A stretch of DNA of 64,000 nucleotides from Planctomycetaceae bacterium. GTDB lineage: Bacteria; Planctomycetota; Phycisphaerae; Phycisphaerales; SM1A02. The position numbers and the translations under genes are program-made. A model generated the notes under the pieces. That model ran no database searches. It saw only the letters and a program-made list of their open reading frames with translations, and was not told the origin of the DNA. The DNA is taken from NCBI GenBank assembly GCA_002685335.1, contig NYWY01000054.1:1-64000 (forward strand). Direction: 5' to 3'. Positions 52,585 to 60,824 of this stretch are shown here, in pieces (the stretch's first letter is position 1; every line of letters starts with the position of its first letter).

Positions 52585-53754
52585 TTGAATCCGAGCACCG
52601 CGAACCTCGAGCGACTTCTCAGCCGACGAGTCCTTGGCATGGATGCTTCGGGCATCCGCCGAGCCTTCGAGCTCGGCGCCCGGCTTGAAAATCCCATCAA
52701 TCTCTCGATCGGTCAGCCTCACTACCCGGTTCCGGATTTGATGAAGGAAGCCGCGATCACGGCGATCCGCGACGACCGTAATGGCTACTCGCTGTCCGGG
52801 GGAGTCGATGAACTCAACGCCATGATCCGGAATCATCTTCACCAGGACCTCGGATGGGATCCCACCGATCCCGAAACCGGGGTGATGGTGACCGGTGGGA
52901 CCAGTGGCGCGTTGCTCCTGTCCGCGATGGCCCTGCTGGACGAGGGTGACGAGGCCGTCATTCCCGATCCGTGGTTCGTCATCTACCCCCAGCTCGGGCC
53001 GCTGACCGGCGGCCGCATGGTCGGCTGCGACACGTATCCGGACTTCCGGATGACCGCCGAACGCATCGAGCCCTTGATCACGGATCGTACGAAGTTCGTT
53101 CTGCTGAACAGTCCCGGCAACCCCACGGGGGTGGTGATGGACGACGACGAAGTGGAAGCGGTCGCCCGACTCTGCCGGGAACGCGGCGTCCAGTTGGTGA
53201 GTGACGAGATCTACGATGAATTCGTCTTCCCTGGTGCGGCTCGGGCCGATGGAACCTGCCCGTCCCCCGGACGTTTCGATCACGGAACCCTCTTGATTCG
53301 CGGCTTCGGCAAGACCTATGGCTGCACCGGCTGGCGACTCGGCTACGCGGCGGGGCCGAACTGGTTGATCGACCAGATGCGAAAGCTCCAGCAGTTCACC
53401 TTCGTGTGCGCGCCGACACCCTTGCAGTACGGCGTGGTCCCGGCATTCGAACACGACAATTCGGAGCAGATCGAAGGCTACACCCGGCGTCGCGACCGAG
53501 TGGTCGAGGCCTTGTCGCCTCACACCCGGGTCAACACCCCCGGAGGCGCGTTCTACGCGTTCTTCGAAGTTCCACCCGCCCTGGGAATCGACGGGGCGAC
53601 GTTCGTGGAGCGGGCGGTCGAGCGAAGAGTCCTGCTGGTTGCCGGCGGTGTGTTCTCCTCCCGGGATACTCATGTGCGATTGAGTTTCGCGGTGGAGGAA
53701 GCCGTGCTCGAGGAAGGGCTGGCGGCCATCGTGGACCTGCTTCAGGGCCACTGA
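52585..53754 (+). CDS. Class I/II PLP-dependent aminotransferase
   Basis: A 389-residue protein; the start is a TTG at 52585 (no closer ATG precedes the first conserved segment). Blocks are NPINLSIGQPHYPVPDLMKEAAITAI, GYSLSGGVDELNAMI, MVTGGTSGALLLSAMALLDEGDEAVIPDPWFVIYP, VLLNSPGNPTGVVMDDDEV, LVSDEIYDEFVF, the PLP-lysine region IRGFGKTYGCTGWRLGYAAG near 242, and a C-terminal HVRLSFAV. It is of the aspartate/aromatic aminotransferase fold type I. The exact substrates cannot be read. Confidence 0.93.
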   Translation: MNPSTANLERLLSRRVLGMDASGIRRAFELGARLENPINLSIGQPHYPVPDLMKEAAITAIRDDRNGYSLSGGVDELNAMIRNHLHQDLGWDPTDPETGVMVTGGTSGALLLSAMALLDEGDEAVIPDPWFVIYPQLGPLTGGRMVGCDTYPDFRMTAERIEPLITDRTKFVLLNSPGNPTGVVMDDDEVEAVARLCRERGVQLVSDEIYDEFVFPGAARADGTCPSPGRFDHGTLLIRGFGKTYGCTGWRLGYAAGPNWLIDQMRKLQQFTFVCAPTPLQYGVVPAFEHDNSEQIEGYTRRRDRVVEALSPHTRVNTPGGAFYAFFEVPPALGIDGATFVERAVERRVLLVAGGVFSSRDTHVRLSFAVEEAVLEEGLAAIVDLLQGH

Positions 53755-53772
53755 GCGGATCGGATGAAAAAC

Positions 53773-53809
53773 GAACGCGGCGTGATCGTTGAACGATCAC
53801 GCCGCGTTC
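53773..53809. terminator. Bidirectional terminator
   Basis: A perfect 18-bp inverted repeat (53773-53790 with 53792-53809) sits between the convergent aminotransferase and small lipoprotein genes. It is followed by TCGTTT on the plus strand and CGTTTTTC on the minus strand. Confidence 0.88.
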
Positions 53810-53831
53810 TCGTTTGGTCACGAGTCGGCGA

Positions 53832-54023
53832 TCAGCCGCCCTGCTGCTCGAGGCCGTTGCCCTGGCCGGGCATGGCGTTGGGATCGACCTTGGGGGCGTC
53901 GGGGTTCACCTTGCGAGGCGTGACTTCGATCACTTCTTCGCTTTCGCATCCGGCGAGACCACCGAAGCCGAGGACGAGACCGGAGACGAAGAGAAGCGAG
54001 CTGCAGCGTGCGATGGACTTCAT
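53832..54023 (-). CDS. Small lipoprotein of unknown function
   Basis: A 63-residue precursor. The ATG at 54023 follows AGGA with about nine bases between. The signal peptide ends in a lipobox (FGGLAGC). The mature part is 38 residues, acidic at first (ESEEVIEVTPRKV) and then Pro/Gly/Gln-rich. It is followed by a bidirectional terminator. Such short lipoproteins are usually missed. No family is recognised. Confidence 0.7.
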   Translation of the reverse strand: MKSIARCSSLLFVSGLVLGFGGLAGCESEEVIEVTPRKVNPDAPKVDPNAMPGQGNGLEQQGG

Positions 54024-54136
54024 GTGTGCGTTTCCTGCAAGGGTTAGCGCCCGATCGGCGCGAATTGATTCGGAAGAGATTCCGGCCGGATTGGCTGGGA
54101 TCGACCGTATATGAGACTCGATCGGGTCCGTGGTCG

Positions 54137-56104
54137 TCAAGGGGCACCGGATTCGAGTTTGAGAAGACCCCCTCGGGGGGCGAGAGAACGCCACTGGGTG
54201 TGGTAGGTGCGGTCGTTGTCGGCGGCCTCCACTTGGATTCCGGTGATTTCGGCGGGATCCAGTTCCGGAAGCACGATTCGGAGTCGGTGAGCGGAGGAGA
54301 CCTCTCCGCCGGTGTTCCGCCACCGTGCGACACGCTCGGACCGCCCGAGGACGCGTCCCTCGGAATCGATCTCGATCAGCACGGTGGTCGCTTCCTCGCC
54401 GGACGGGAGGGGATCGGCGGGCGGTTCGCAGAGGAAGATCCTGCGGCCGTCCGGAGTGCGGACCGTGAGCACGATGAGATCACCGGCGGGATTGCGTCTG
54501 GACTTGATGGTCACGGCCTCCGAGCCACCATCGTCGATCAGCAGGTCGTCGAACAGCACCATGTCCACTTCGAATCGCGGGCGTCCGTCGAGGGCGATCG
54601 AGCGGGTGGTGACCGAGCCGAGTGGTTCACGTTCCTCGTAGACCGAGTGAGACCAGGCCGCGATCGGCCACGCGGGAAACGCGTCGGTGGCGTCCGGGTC
54701 TTCGCGGGCCACCGAGATCCGGCGGGGAAGCACGATGGGGACCATGCGATTCTGGGAATCCTCGAATTGCAGCGTCACCCGGACCTCGGGAGGGGGCGGC
54801 GGGGTCTCGGTGGCCGCCGCGACGAATCGAAGTGGGATGGAGACCGAGGCCTTCGCCTCGATCATGACCGGGTCCGGCGGCGTGAGCCGAAAGGGAGTGT
54901 CCAGATCGGTGGTCGCGGGATTGGCGATGTCTTCCTCGGTCCGGGCCACGAACGCATGGCCCTCCACCAGCCAGGGCTTCGGGGCCGATGCCGGTTCCAC
55001 GGTCACCCGGACCGGACGGTCGAGCGGGTTGCGAACTTCCAGCGAGACGGTGGCATCCACGAATCCCCGCCAGGGGTCGGGAAGGGAACCCTCGATCTTC
55101 GTGGTCTTCGCGGACTTCAGTCGGTAGGCCCGGTCCTGGTCCTCGCGCACCACGAAGTCGTCCGGGAGCATCACGCCCGCCGGGAGGTGTCGGATGTGGA
55201 TGTCGTCGCCCGGCCCGAGGTCCAGCAGCGTCAGGTGATTGAACTGTCCGGTCAGCGGATGCTGATCGATCGCGCCACCGCAGACGCCGAGCAGGTGGTA
55301 CTCGACTCCGTCCTGGTCGGGGTCACGATGCAGGGCGTGGAAATGTCCGGCGATCACCGCATCGACTCCGTGTTCGACGAGCATCGGATGCACTCGCCGA
55401 TCCCAGCCGACGTCCCGGTACCGCCAGAGAGGACGGTGCATCAGGAGGACGATCGGTCGATTCTTCGGAGCGGCACCGAGGACCTCCTCCAGCCATTCGA
55501 CCTGTCGATCGGAGATGTTCACGTCTCCGCCGTCGAGATTCTCGTCGCTGAAGAGGACGACGACCGTCCCGTGCTCCAGGGTGACGGCGTAGTGGAGCGG
55601 ACCGAAACGACTCCGATATCGATCCATGAATCTCCGATCTTCTGAATCACGGGCGCCGGAGATCACGTCATGATTTCCCGCCGTGGGCCAGAACTCGGCG
55701 TCCAGTCGATTGACCAGCGACAGGTAGTCATCGACTTCCGCCTCCCAGGTCGCAGGATCCCGGGTGTATCCCTGGACCAGGTCGCCGACGCAGAACACCG
55801 CATCGGGCTTCAGAAGCTCGAGATCCCCGATCGCTCGTTCCAGATGCGGCAGGCCCCAGTCCTCGCCGGTGGTTCGATCGGGAAGGATTCCGATGATCGT
55901 CCGGTCGGTGGTGGGTTCGGCGGCGACGATCTGGCCGTCGATCGCTCTCCCTTCGGCATCGAGCCGGAAGCGACCTTCCCTGAGAACCCTGGTCCGGTCG
56001 TCGGGAACCGGGGGTTCTTCGCCCCTCACCGGCATCAGGTTCGGAAGACCGAGCGCGAGCAGGAGAGCGATGGAAGAGAGACTCGTGGGTCGAGGACGAT
56101 TCAT
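54137..56104 (-). CDS. Secreted calcineurin-like metallophosphoesterase with C-terminal domains
   Basis: A 655-residue precursor. The ATG at 56104 gives a signal peptide ending near MPVRG-EE; the extension to 56221 is noise. The catalytic domain (about 60-310) has VFCVGDLVQGY, TAGNHDV, LLMHRPLW and VIAGHFHALH. The first motif, normally DxH, reads LPDRTTG, so the metal-binding His is absent. About 330 C-terminal residues form beta-rich domains, including VSLEVRNPLDRPVRVTVEP and a possible carbohydrate-binding module (FEVDMVLFDDLLIDDGGSEAVTIKSRRN). It is an exported phosphoesterase-like protein of unknown substrate. Confidence 0.85.
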   Translation of the reverse strand: MNRPRPTSLSSIALLLALGLPNLMPVRGEEPPVPDDRTRVLREGRFRLDAEGRAIDGQIVAAEPTTDRTIIGILPDRTTGEDWGLPHLERAIGDLELLKPDAVFCVGDLVQGYTRDPATWEAEVDDYLSLVNRLDAEFWPTAGNHDVISGARDSEDRRFMDRYRSRFGPLHYAVTLEHGTVVVLFSDENLDGGDVNISDRQVEWLEEVLGAAPKNRPIVLLMHRPLWRYRDVGWDRRVHPMLVEHGVDAVIAGHFHALHRDPDQDGVEYHLLGVCGGAIDQHPLTGQFNHLTLLDLGPGDDIHIRHLPAGVMLPDDFVVREDQDRAYRLKSAKTTKIEGSLPDPWRGFVDATVSLEVRNPLDRPVRVTVEPASAPKPWLVEGHAFVARTEEDIANPATTDLDTPFRLTPPDPVMIEAKASVSIPLRFVAAATETPPPPPEVRVTLQFEDSQNRMVPIVLPRRISVAREDPDATDAFPAWPIAAWSHSVYEEREPLGSVTTRSIALDGRPRFEVDMVLFDDLLIDDGGSEAVTIKSRRNPAGDLIVLTVRTPDGRRIFLCEPPADPLPSGEEATTVLIEIDSEGRVLGRSERVARWRNTGGEVSSAHRLRIVLPELDPAEITGIQVEAADNDRTYHTQWRSLAPRGGLLKLESGAP

Positions 56105-56361
56105 GCGGGGACTCCGGCGTGCAGGTCGACCCATTGTGACTCCTCCGGCCCAAAACCGACACCGCCGCATCGGCGGTGCCGACGCGGCGGAGCGGAGAAG
56201 GAGAGAGATTGCTTGAAACACTTCGCGGTCGAGTTCCCGTCGACCACATCACTATTCGTGTCGGAGCCCGACGGTTCGCCAAGAGTCCGATTTTTCCGAT
56301 CGAAGCGTCGATGGGAGACCTCGCGGATCGGATTATCGGGCCGGTGGGTGACCGAACCGGC

Positions 56362-57441
56362 TCAGGAATGGCCGATCGGCGTCGCATCACCGTGAACGAT
56401 CGTCTCCAGGACGGCCGCCCAGCGAGGGGCCACGTTGGAGACCAGCGAGGAGCGTGCATGACTGGCGGAGGCGAGGGATGGGGCGTGAAGAAGCGCCTGC
56501 CGGGTCGCCTCTCGCCAGACGCCGGACTGACGCGCCTCGGCCGGGGTGAGGAGCCGATCGCCGGAGGCCTCGCTTCGGTCGTCGCGGAGGCGATCATCCG
56601 CGGCGATCACCACCCCGCCGCTGATCCGGGCCTGCAGTTCGATGCTGCGAATCGCTTGATCACGATCCGGGGCGAGGATGACGTCGGCCCCGGCGAGCAG
56701 TGGACGCATGTGATCCGTGTGATCGAAGGAACTCATGTGATCCGCCATCGGCGTCCCTCTGAGTCGACGCCAGATCGAAGCGTCCTTCTGTCCGAGGCCG
56801 ATTCCCAGCGCGAGATGTTGCATGCCGGGCAGGGCGCCACCCGGTCCGGCCAGGCCGTCGATCATGGCTTTCCAGGCGTTCAGATCTCCCACCGGCCCCA
56901 GTGCCACGAGCAGGCCACGGTCACGGTCATGGGAGGAGCGGATTCGCGGTACGGGGATCGGAAGACTGGTGGTTCGATCCTCTCCGATCCTCCGAGCCGC
57001 CCGATGCTGGAGTTTGCTGGTCGCCGCGATCACCGTGATGGAAGGAATTCGAACCGCCGCGTCCACCTCGCGTCGATCACGCACCTCGGCCACCAGCGGG
57101 ATCTCGAGCAGTTCGGCCGACGTGGCCGCAAGGGCGAGACATCCACGTCCGCAGGCGACGATCACATCCGGGCGCCCGAAACCGGTGTCTTCGATCCGGT
57201 CGAGGATCGCGGTGGCGAGTCGTCGGCGAATCCAGAAGGGCAGATCCATCGGTGACTGGATGGTCGGGATCGGTCCTTCGACGGTCTCCGGCGACTCGCG
57301 GGGGTCATCCTCAGCGTCGGTGGCCAGTACCAGCGTGGAACGAGTTCCGTCGGCGGCGAGGCCCACCGCGAGTCGGGAGAACGCGACCTCCTCCTCGCGT
57401 CGTCGATCGCGGTCGAGAAAAATGGCGACTCGCACCGTCAC
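56362..57441 (-). CDS. Glycosyltransferase-like protein (GT-B type, probable GT4)
   Basis: A 359-residue protein. The GTG at 57441 overlaps the stop of the thioesterase gene. The N-half is a GT-B-like Rossmann domain (VRVAIFLDRDRRREEEVAFSRLAVGLAADG, PDVIVACGRGCLALAATSAELLEIPLVAEVRD). The C-half has LLVALGPVGDLNAWKAMIDGL, LALGIGLGQKDASIWRRLRGT and MRPLLAGADVILAPDRDQAIRSIELQARISGGVVIAADD, like the nucleotide-sugar-binding half of family 4 glycosyltransferases. The usual E-x7-E is weak, so activity is uncertain. It is the last gene of a three-gene operon. Confidence 0.7.
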   Translation of the reverse strand: MTVRVAIFLDRDRRREEEVAFSRLAVGLAADGTRSTLVLATDAEDDPRESPETVEGPIPTIQSPMDLPFWIRRRLATAILDRIEDTGFGRPDVIVACGRGCLALAATSAELLEIPLVAEVRDRREVDAAVRIPSITVIAATSKLQHRAARRIGEDRTTSLPIPVPRIRSSHDRDRGLLVALGPVGDLNAWKAMIDGLAGPGGALPGMQHLALGIGLGQKDASIWRRLRGTPMADHMSSFDHTDHMRPLLAGADVILAPDRDQAIRSIELQARISGGVVIAADDRLRDDRSEASGDRLLTPAEARQSGVWREATRQALLHAPSLASASHARSSLVSNVAPRWAAVLETIVHGDATPIGHS

Positions 57442-57959
57442 GCCCCGGGCTCCACCGTCGGATTCACCCCGGAAGCCGCGGGTCGTTTCGGAAACGCATC
57501 CTGCATTTCGGTCGGGATCCGAGCCGGGCGCCGGGAGGTCAGATTCACGTAGGCCCAGCGAGTGGCGGCGAAGCAGACGAGTCGCTGATCGGCGGGTCGC
57601 ACGATCGCGGTGTGCCGTCGCACGGTGGTTCGAGTCCAGGTGTCGAGCCAGGTCGCGACCTGCAGCTCATCGCCGCTGAAGACTTCGCCGCGGTAGTCGA
57701 TCTCGTGTCGGGCGACGAACCACATGCGATCGCTCGCAAGCATCCAGGCCCGAGTGAACCCGGCCGCGTCGGTGGCGAGCTCCGCGATTTGATCGATCCA
57801 ACGAACGTACTCCGCGTTGTTGACGTGGGGAACGCCTCGACTCACACCGTCGTCACCGACCCGGATCGCGGCGGTGAACGCCTCGGAGCATGGCTCGATC
57901 CCCGCGGGCCCGAAGCTCGAGATGGGGATGTCCGCGGGCTGGAATTCGGTCGGAGTCAT
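57438..57959 (-). CDS. Hot-dog-fold acyl-CoA/ACP thioesterase
   Basis: A 173-residue protein. The ATG at 57959 overlaps the DUF971 stop by ATGA. The sequence VSRGVPHVNNAEYVRWIDQIAELATDAAGFT, MWFVARHEIDYRGEVFSGDELQVATWLDTWTRTTVRRHTAIVRP, and LVCFAATRWAYVNLTSRRPARIP is typical of 4-hydroxybenzoyl-CoA thioesterase-like and acyl-ACP thioesterase folds. It hydrolyses a thioester of unknown identity. Confidence 0.86.
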   Translation of the reverse strand: MTPTEFQPADIPISSFGPAGIEPCSEAFTAAIRVGDDGVSRGVPHVNNAEYVRWIDQIAELATDAAGFTRAWMLASDRMWFVARHEIDYRGEVFSGDELQVATWLDTWTRTTVRRHTAIVRPADQRLVCFAATRWAYVNLTSRRPARIPTEMQDAFPKRPAASGVNPTVEPGA

Positions 57960-58309
57960 TGGATCGCCTCGCCCGGCTCGGGGGGCTGTTCCCGTCCCGG
58001 CTCGATCTCCCGGAGATACTGCCAGGAGTAGATGCCGGAGGCGTGACCATCGCTGAAGCGGATGCGAATGGCGTAATTCCCGACCGGCTCGATCGACGTG
58101 GCGGTCAGGGGGCCGGAGGCGGCGGAGGTCGGCAGAACGGCCAGTGGATTGGCATCCAGCTCCTTGCGGAGCTCCCGGGCGTCCGCGGAGGGGCTCATCC
58201 GACGCAGCCAGGTGATGGGGTAGTGAATCCGGCGTCCGTCGGTCCATTCGACGTCGAGACCTCGGTCACGTTCGAGATGCAGATGGCGGGGCGGGAGGTC
58301 ATCCATCAT
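57956..58309 (-). CDS. DUF971 (gamma-butyrobetaine hydroxylase-like N-terminal domain) protein
   Basis: A 117-residue protein. Two ATG codons at 58309 and 58306 stand next to each other. LDVEWTDGRRIHYPITWLRRMSPSADARELRKEL and ATSIEPVGNYAIRIRFSDGHASGIYSWQYLREI match DUF971. This domain also occurs at the front of gamma-butyrobetaine dioxygenase and is often found alone in bacteria near Fe-S or Mrp-type genes. Function unproven. It is the first gene of the operon with the thioesterase and glycosyltransferase. Confidence 0.9.
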   Translation of the reverse strand: MMDDLPPRHLHLERDRGLDVEWTDGRRIHYPITWLRRMSPSADARELRKELDANPLAVLPTSAASGPLTATSIEPVGNYAIRIRFSDGHASGIYSWQYLREIEPGREQPPEPGEAIQ

Positions 58310-58374
58310 CCGGATGCTACCGATGTCAGGCCCCTCATGGCTGATCCGGTCCCGACCTCCGTACACTGCGAGCC

Positions 58375-59241
58375 ATGAACCATGATCCCTACCTGCCCGG
58401 GGCCAGGCTGGCCGAACGACTCCAGGCCGCGACCGCGCCCGTCTGCGTGGGCCTCGACCCGGTGGCCGACCGGCTGCCGACGAGCCTCCGTGGAACCGAT
58501 CCGATCACCGGCATCGAGTCCTTCTCCCGCGGGGTCCTCGACGCGGTCGCGGGCCTGGTGCCCTGCATCAAGGTCCAGTCCGCATGTTTCGAGCGGTACG
58601 GTCACGCCGGAGTGGCGGCGCTCGAACGAGTGGTTCGAGCCGCGGTCGATGCCGGCTTCGAGACCATTCTGGATGCCAAGCGAGGCGACATCGGTGTCTC
58701 GGCCCGTCACTACGCGGTCGCGACCTCGGCCACGGGTTGCCAGTGGGTCACGCTGAACGGCTACCTGGGGGAGGATGGAATCCTGCCGTTCCTCGAGGAG
58801 GGGCTCGGCGTGTTCGTGCTCGTCCGGACCTCGAATCCCTCGGGAGACGAGATCCAGTCGCCGGCGTGTGGAGACGGCACGGTGGCCTCTCTGATGGGTG
58901 GAATGGTTCGCAGGCTCGGTGGCGATCCGCCTCCCGGTTCGACCGCTTCGGTGGGAGCGGTCGTGGGGGCGACCAAGCCCGAGGCCGCGGCGGTCCTGCG
59001 AGCGGCGATGCCTCGAACCCCGTTCCTGCTTCCCGGGTACGGCGCCCAGGGTGGCGGTCCGGACGGGGTCCAGGCGGCGATGGACGACCATGGTGGCGGT
59101 GTGCTGGTGACCGCGAGTCGATCGATCATTCATGCGTGGTATGGATCCGATGACGATCGGGACTGGACCCGCGCAGTCACCACCGCGGCGGAGAACTTCG
59201 TGTCCGAGATCGCGGCGGTCGTCGGGGAGAGGTCGGCCTGA
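58375..59241 (+). CDS. pyrF: Orotidine 5'-phosphate decarboxylase, type 2
   Basis: A 288-residue protein, the size of the type 2 PyrF branch found in Myxococcus, mycobacteria and planctomycetes. It has APVCVGLDPVADRLP, CIKVQSACFERYGHAG, the active-site LDAKRGDIGVSARHYA with Lys near 102, LNGYLGEDGILPFLEEG, VGAVVGATKPEAAA and LLPGYGAQGGG. It makes UMP from OMP. Its stop overlaps the start of the binding-protein gene (TGATG), which begins an operon through to folK. Confidence 0.95.
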   Translation: MNHDPYLPGARLAERLQAATAPVCVGLDPVADRLPTSLRGTDPITGIESFSRGVLDAVAGLVPCIKVQSACFERYGHAGVAALERVVRAAVDAGFETILDAKRGDIGVSARHYAVATSATGCQWVTLNGYLGEDGILPFLEEGLGVFVLVRTSNPSGDEIQSPACGDGTVASLMGGMVRRLGGDPPPGSTASVGAVVGATKPEAAAVLRAAMPRTPFLLPGYGAQGGGPDGVQAAMDDHGGGVLVTASRSIIHAWYGSDDDRDWTRAVTTAAENFVSEIAAVVGERSA

Positions 59242-60824
59242 TGCTGCGATTCCTCCCCATCCTCTTCCTCCTGTTGCTGCTGGCCGCCCCGTTCGCTTTT
59301 GAACGAAAGGGTGAACAACCCGATCCCGACGCGCGTCGTCTGGTGATCGTCACGCCGCACAACGAACAGATTCGCGATGAATTCGCACGCGCCTTCGAAG
59401 CGTGGTCCGAGGTTCATCACGACGAACCGGTGACCGTGATCTGGAGCACGCCGGGAGGTACCAGCGAGATTCGGAAGCTCCTGGTCTCCGAATACACCGC
59501 CGCCCTTGAAGACGGGATCGAACCCGGTGGCAACGCGGATCTCATGTGGGGGGGTGGTTCCTACGAATTCACCGAGCTCTCCAAGCCGATCACCGCGGAG
59601 GTCGACGGGGTCGAGCGGACCACGAGGGTGCTGTCGCCGATGGATCTGGGCGACGAATACCTGGAGTCCGTCTACGGAGACGGCCTGATCGCCGGTGATC
59701 GACTCTTCGATGAGGATCGTCGATGGTTCGGCACCGCCCTGTCGAGCTTCGGAATCGTGTTCAATCGAGATCTGATCGGTCAACTCGGGGTCCCTGAACC
59801 GCAGACCTGGCAGGACCTCGCCGATCCGTCGTATCGCACCTGGCTCACCATGGTCGATCCCGGGATGAGCGGATCGGTCACCACCGCCTTCGACGCGATC
59901 CTCCAGCGTCGAGGCTGGACCGACGGCTGGATGATCCTTCGTCGTCTCGCGGCCAACGCCCGCAGTTTCGCGGGCAGCAGCACCAAGGGGCCGCTCGACG
60001 TGGCATCGGGCGAGGCCGCGGCGGCGATCTGCATCGATTTCTACGGTCGCTACGAAGCCCAGCGGACCCGGGATGCGGCGATCCGCGCCGGCCTCGAAGG
60101 CCCTGATGCGGTGGGGCGAATCGGGTACGTCAGCCCACCGGGGGAGACGGTCATCGATCCCGATCCGATCGGCATGCTCACCGGGGCCAACGATCCGATC
60201 CTTGCACGCCGGTTCATGGAGTTCGTCCTGAGCGTCGATGGACAGGCGCTCTGGCAGTTTCCGGTGGCGACCGAAGGACTCGGCCCCCGACAATTCGAAC
60301 TCCGACGACTTCCGATCCGGCGAGACATGTACCGCGACCACTTCGATCGGTTCGTCGACCAGGTGGATCCGTGGCAGATCGCGACCCCGGTCGAGACCCC
60401 CAATCGGGCGATGCGGTCATTCATCTCTCCCCTTTTCCGGGGGTTGGCGCTCGATCAGCCCGCGGCCTTGCGGGATGCCTGGATCGCGATCATCGAACAT
60501 CCGGGCTATCCCGATGATCAAGGTCCCTTCGTGGTCGCCGATGACGTGAGCGATCCCGAACTCAAGGCCATGCTCGAGGCATTCGATGCGATGCCGACGG
60601 TTCCGGGTCCGGACGGTGAGGTTCTGGATCTTGGAGATCCCGCCGCCCTCTCGGAGATCAAGGCCGGCTGGCTTCGAGGAGGATTCGACGATGCCGGACT
60701 CTGGCCGGCGGATGCCGATCCTGGAGAGATTCTCCGTCGAATCGTCCGCCGTCAGGCCGAAGCCAACTACCTGGCGATCGCAGCGGGAGAGATCCGTCCC
60801 GAACCGTCGGAGATCTCGCGGTGA
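59241..60824 (+). CDS. Ferric-type ABC transporter substrate-binding protein
   Basis: A 527-residue protein, larger than the usual 330-360 residues of this family. An N-terminal hydrophobic segment (about 3-20) acts as signal or anchor, without a lipobox Cys. The binding-protein core reads LVIVTPHNEQIRDEFARAFEAW, TPGGTSEIRKLLVSEY, RRWFGTALSSFGIVFNRDLIGQLGVPEPQTWQDLADPSYRTWLTMVDPGMSGSVTTAF, GEAAAAICIDFYGRYEAQ and DPIGMLTGANDPILARRFMEFVLS. About 150 extra C-terminal residues are helical. No permease or ATPase lies in the operon, so the transport partner is unknown. It overlaps pyrF and pyk. Confidence 0.84.
   Translation: MLRFLPILFLLLLLAAPFAFERKGEQPDPDARRLVIVTPHNEQIRDEFARAFEAWSEVHHDEPVTVIWSTPGGTSEIRKLLVSEYTAALEDGIEPGGNADLMWGGGSYEFTELSKPITAEVDGVERTTRVLSPMDLGDEYLESVYGDGLIAGDRLFDEDRRWFGTALSSFGIVFNRDLIGQLGVPEPQTWQDLADPSYRTWLTMVDPGMSGSVTTAFDAILQRRGWTDGWMILRRLAANARSFAGSSTKGPLDVASGEAAAAICIDFYGRYEAQRTRDAAIRAGLEGPDAVGRIGYVSPPGETVIDPDPIGMLTGANDPILARRFMEFVLSVDGQALWQFPVATEGLGPRQFELRRLPIRRDMYRDHFDRFVDQVDPWQIATPVETPNRAMRSFISPLFRGLALDQPAALRDAWIAIIEHPGYPDDQGPFVVADDVSDPELKAMLEAFDAMPTVPGPDGEVLDLGDPAALSEIKAGWLRGGFDDAGLWPADADPGEILRRIVRRQAEANYLAIAAGEIRPEPSEISR

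Noticed and set aside
56105..56361. A possible small gene between the metallophosphoesterase start and the glycosyltransferase stop.
   Set aside because: Frames on both strands are short or Arg-rich without a ribosome site, so the 257 bp is best read as intergenic.
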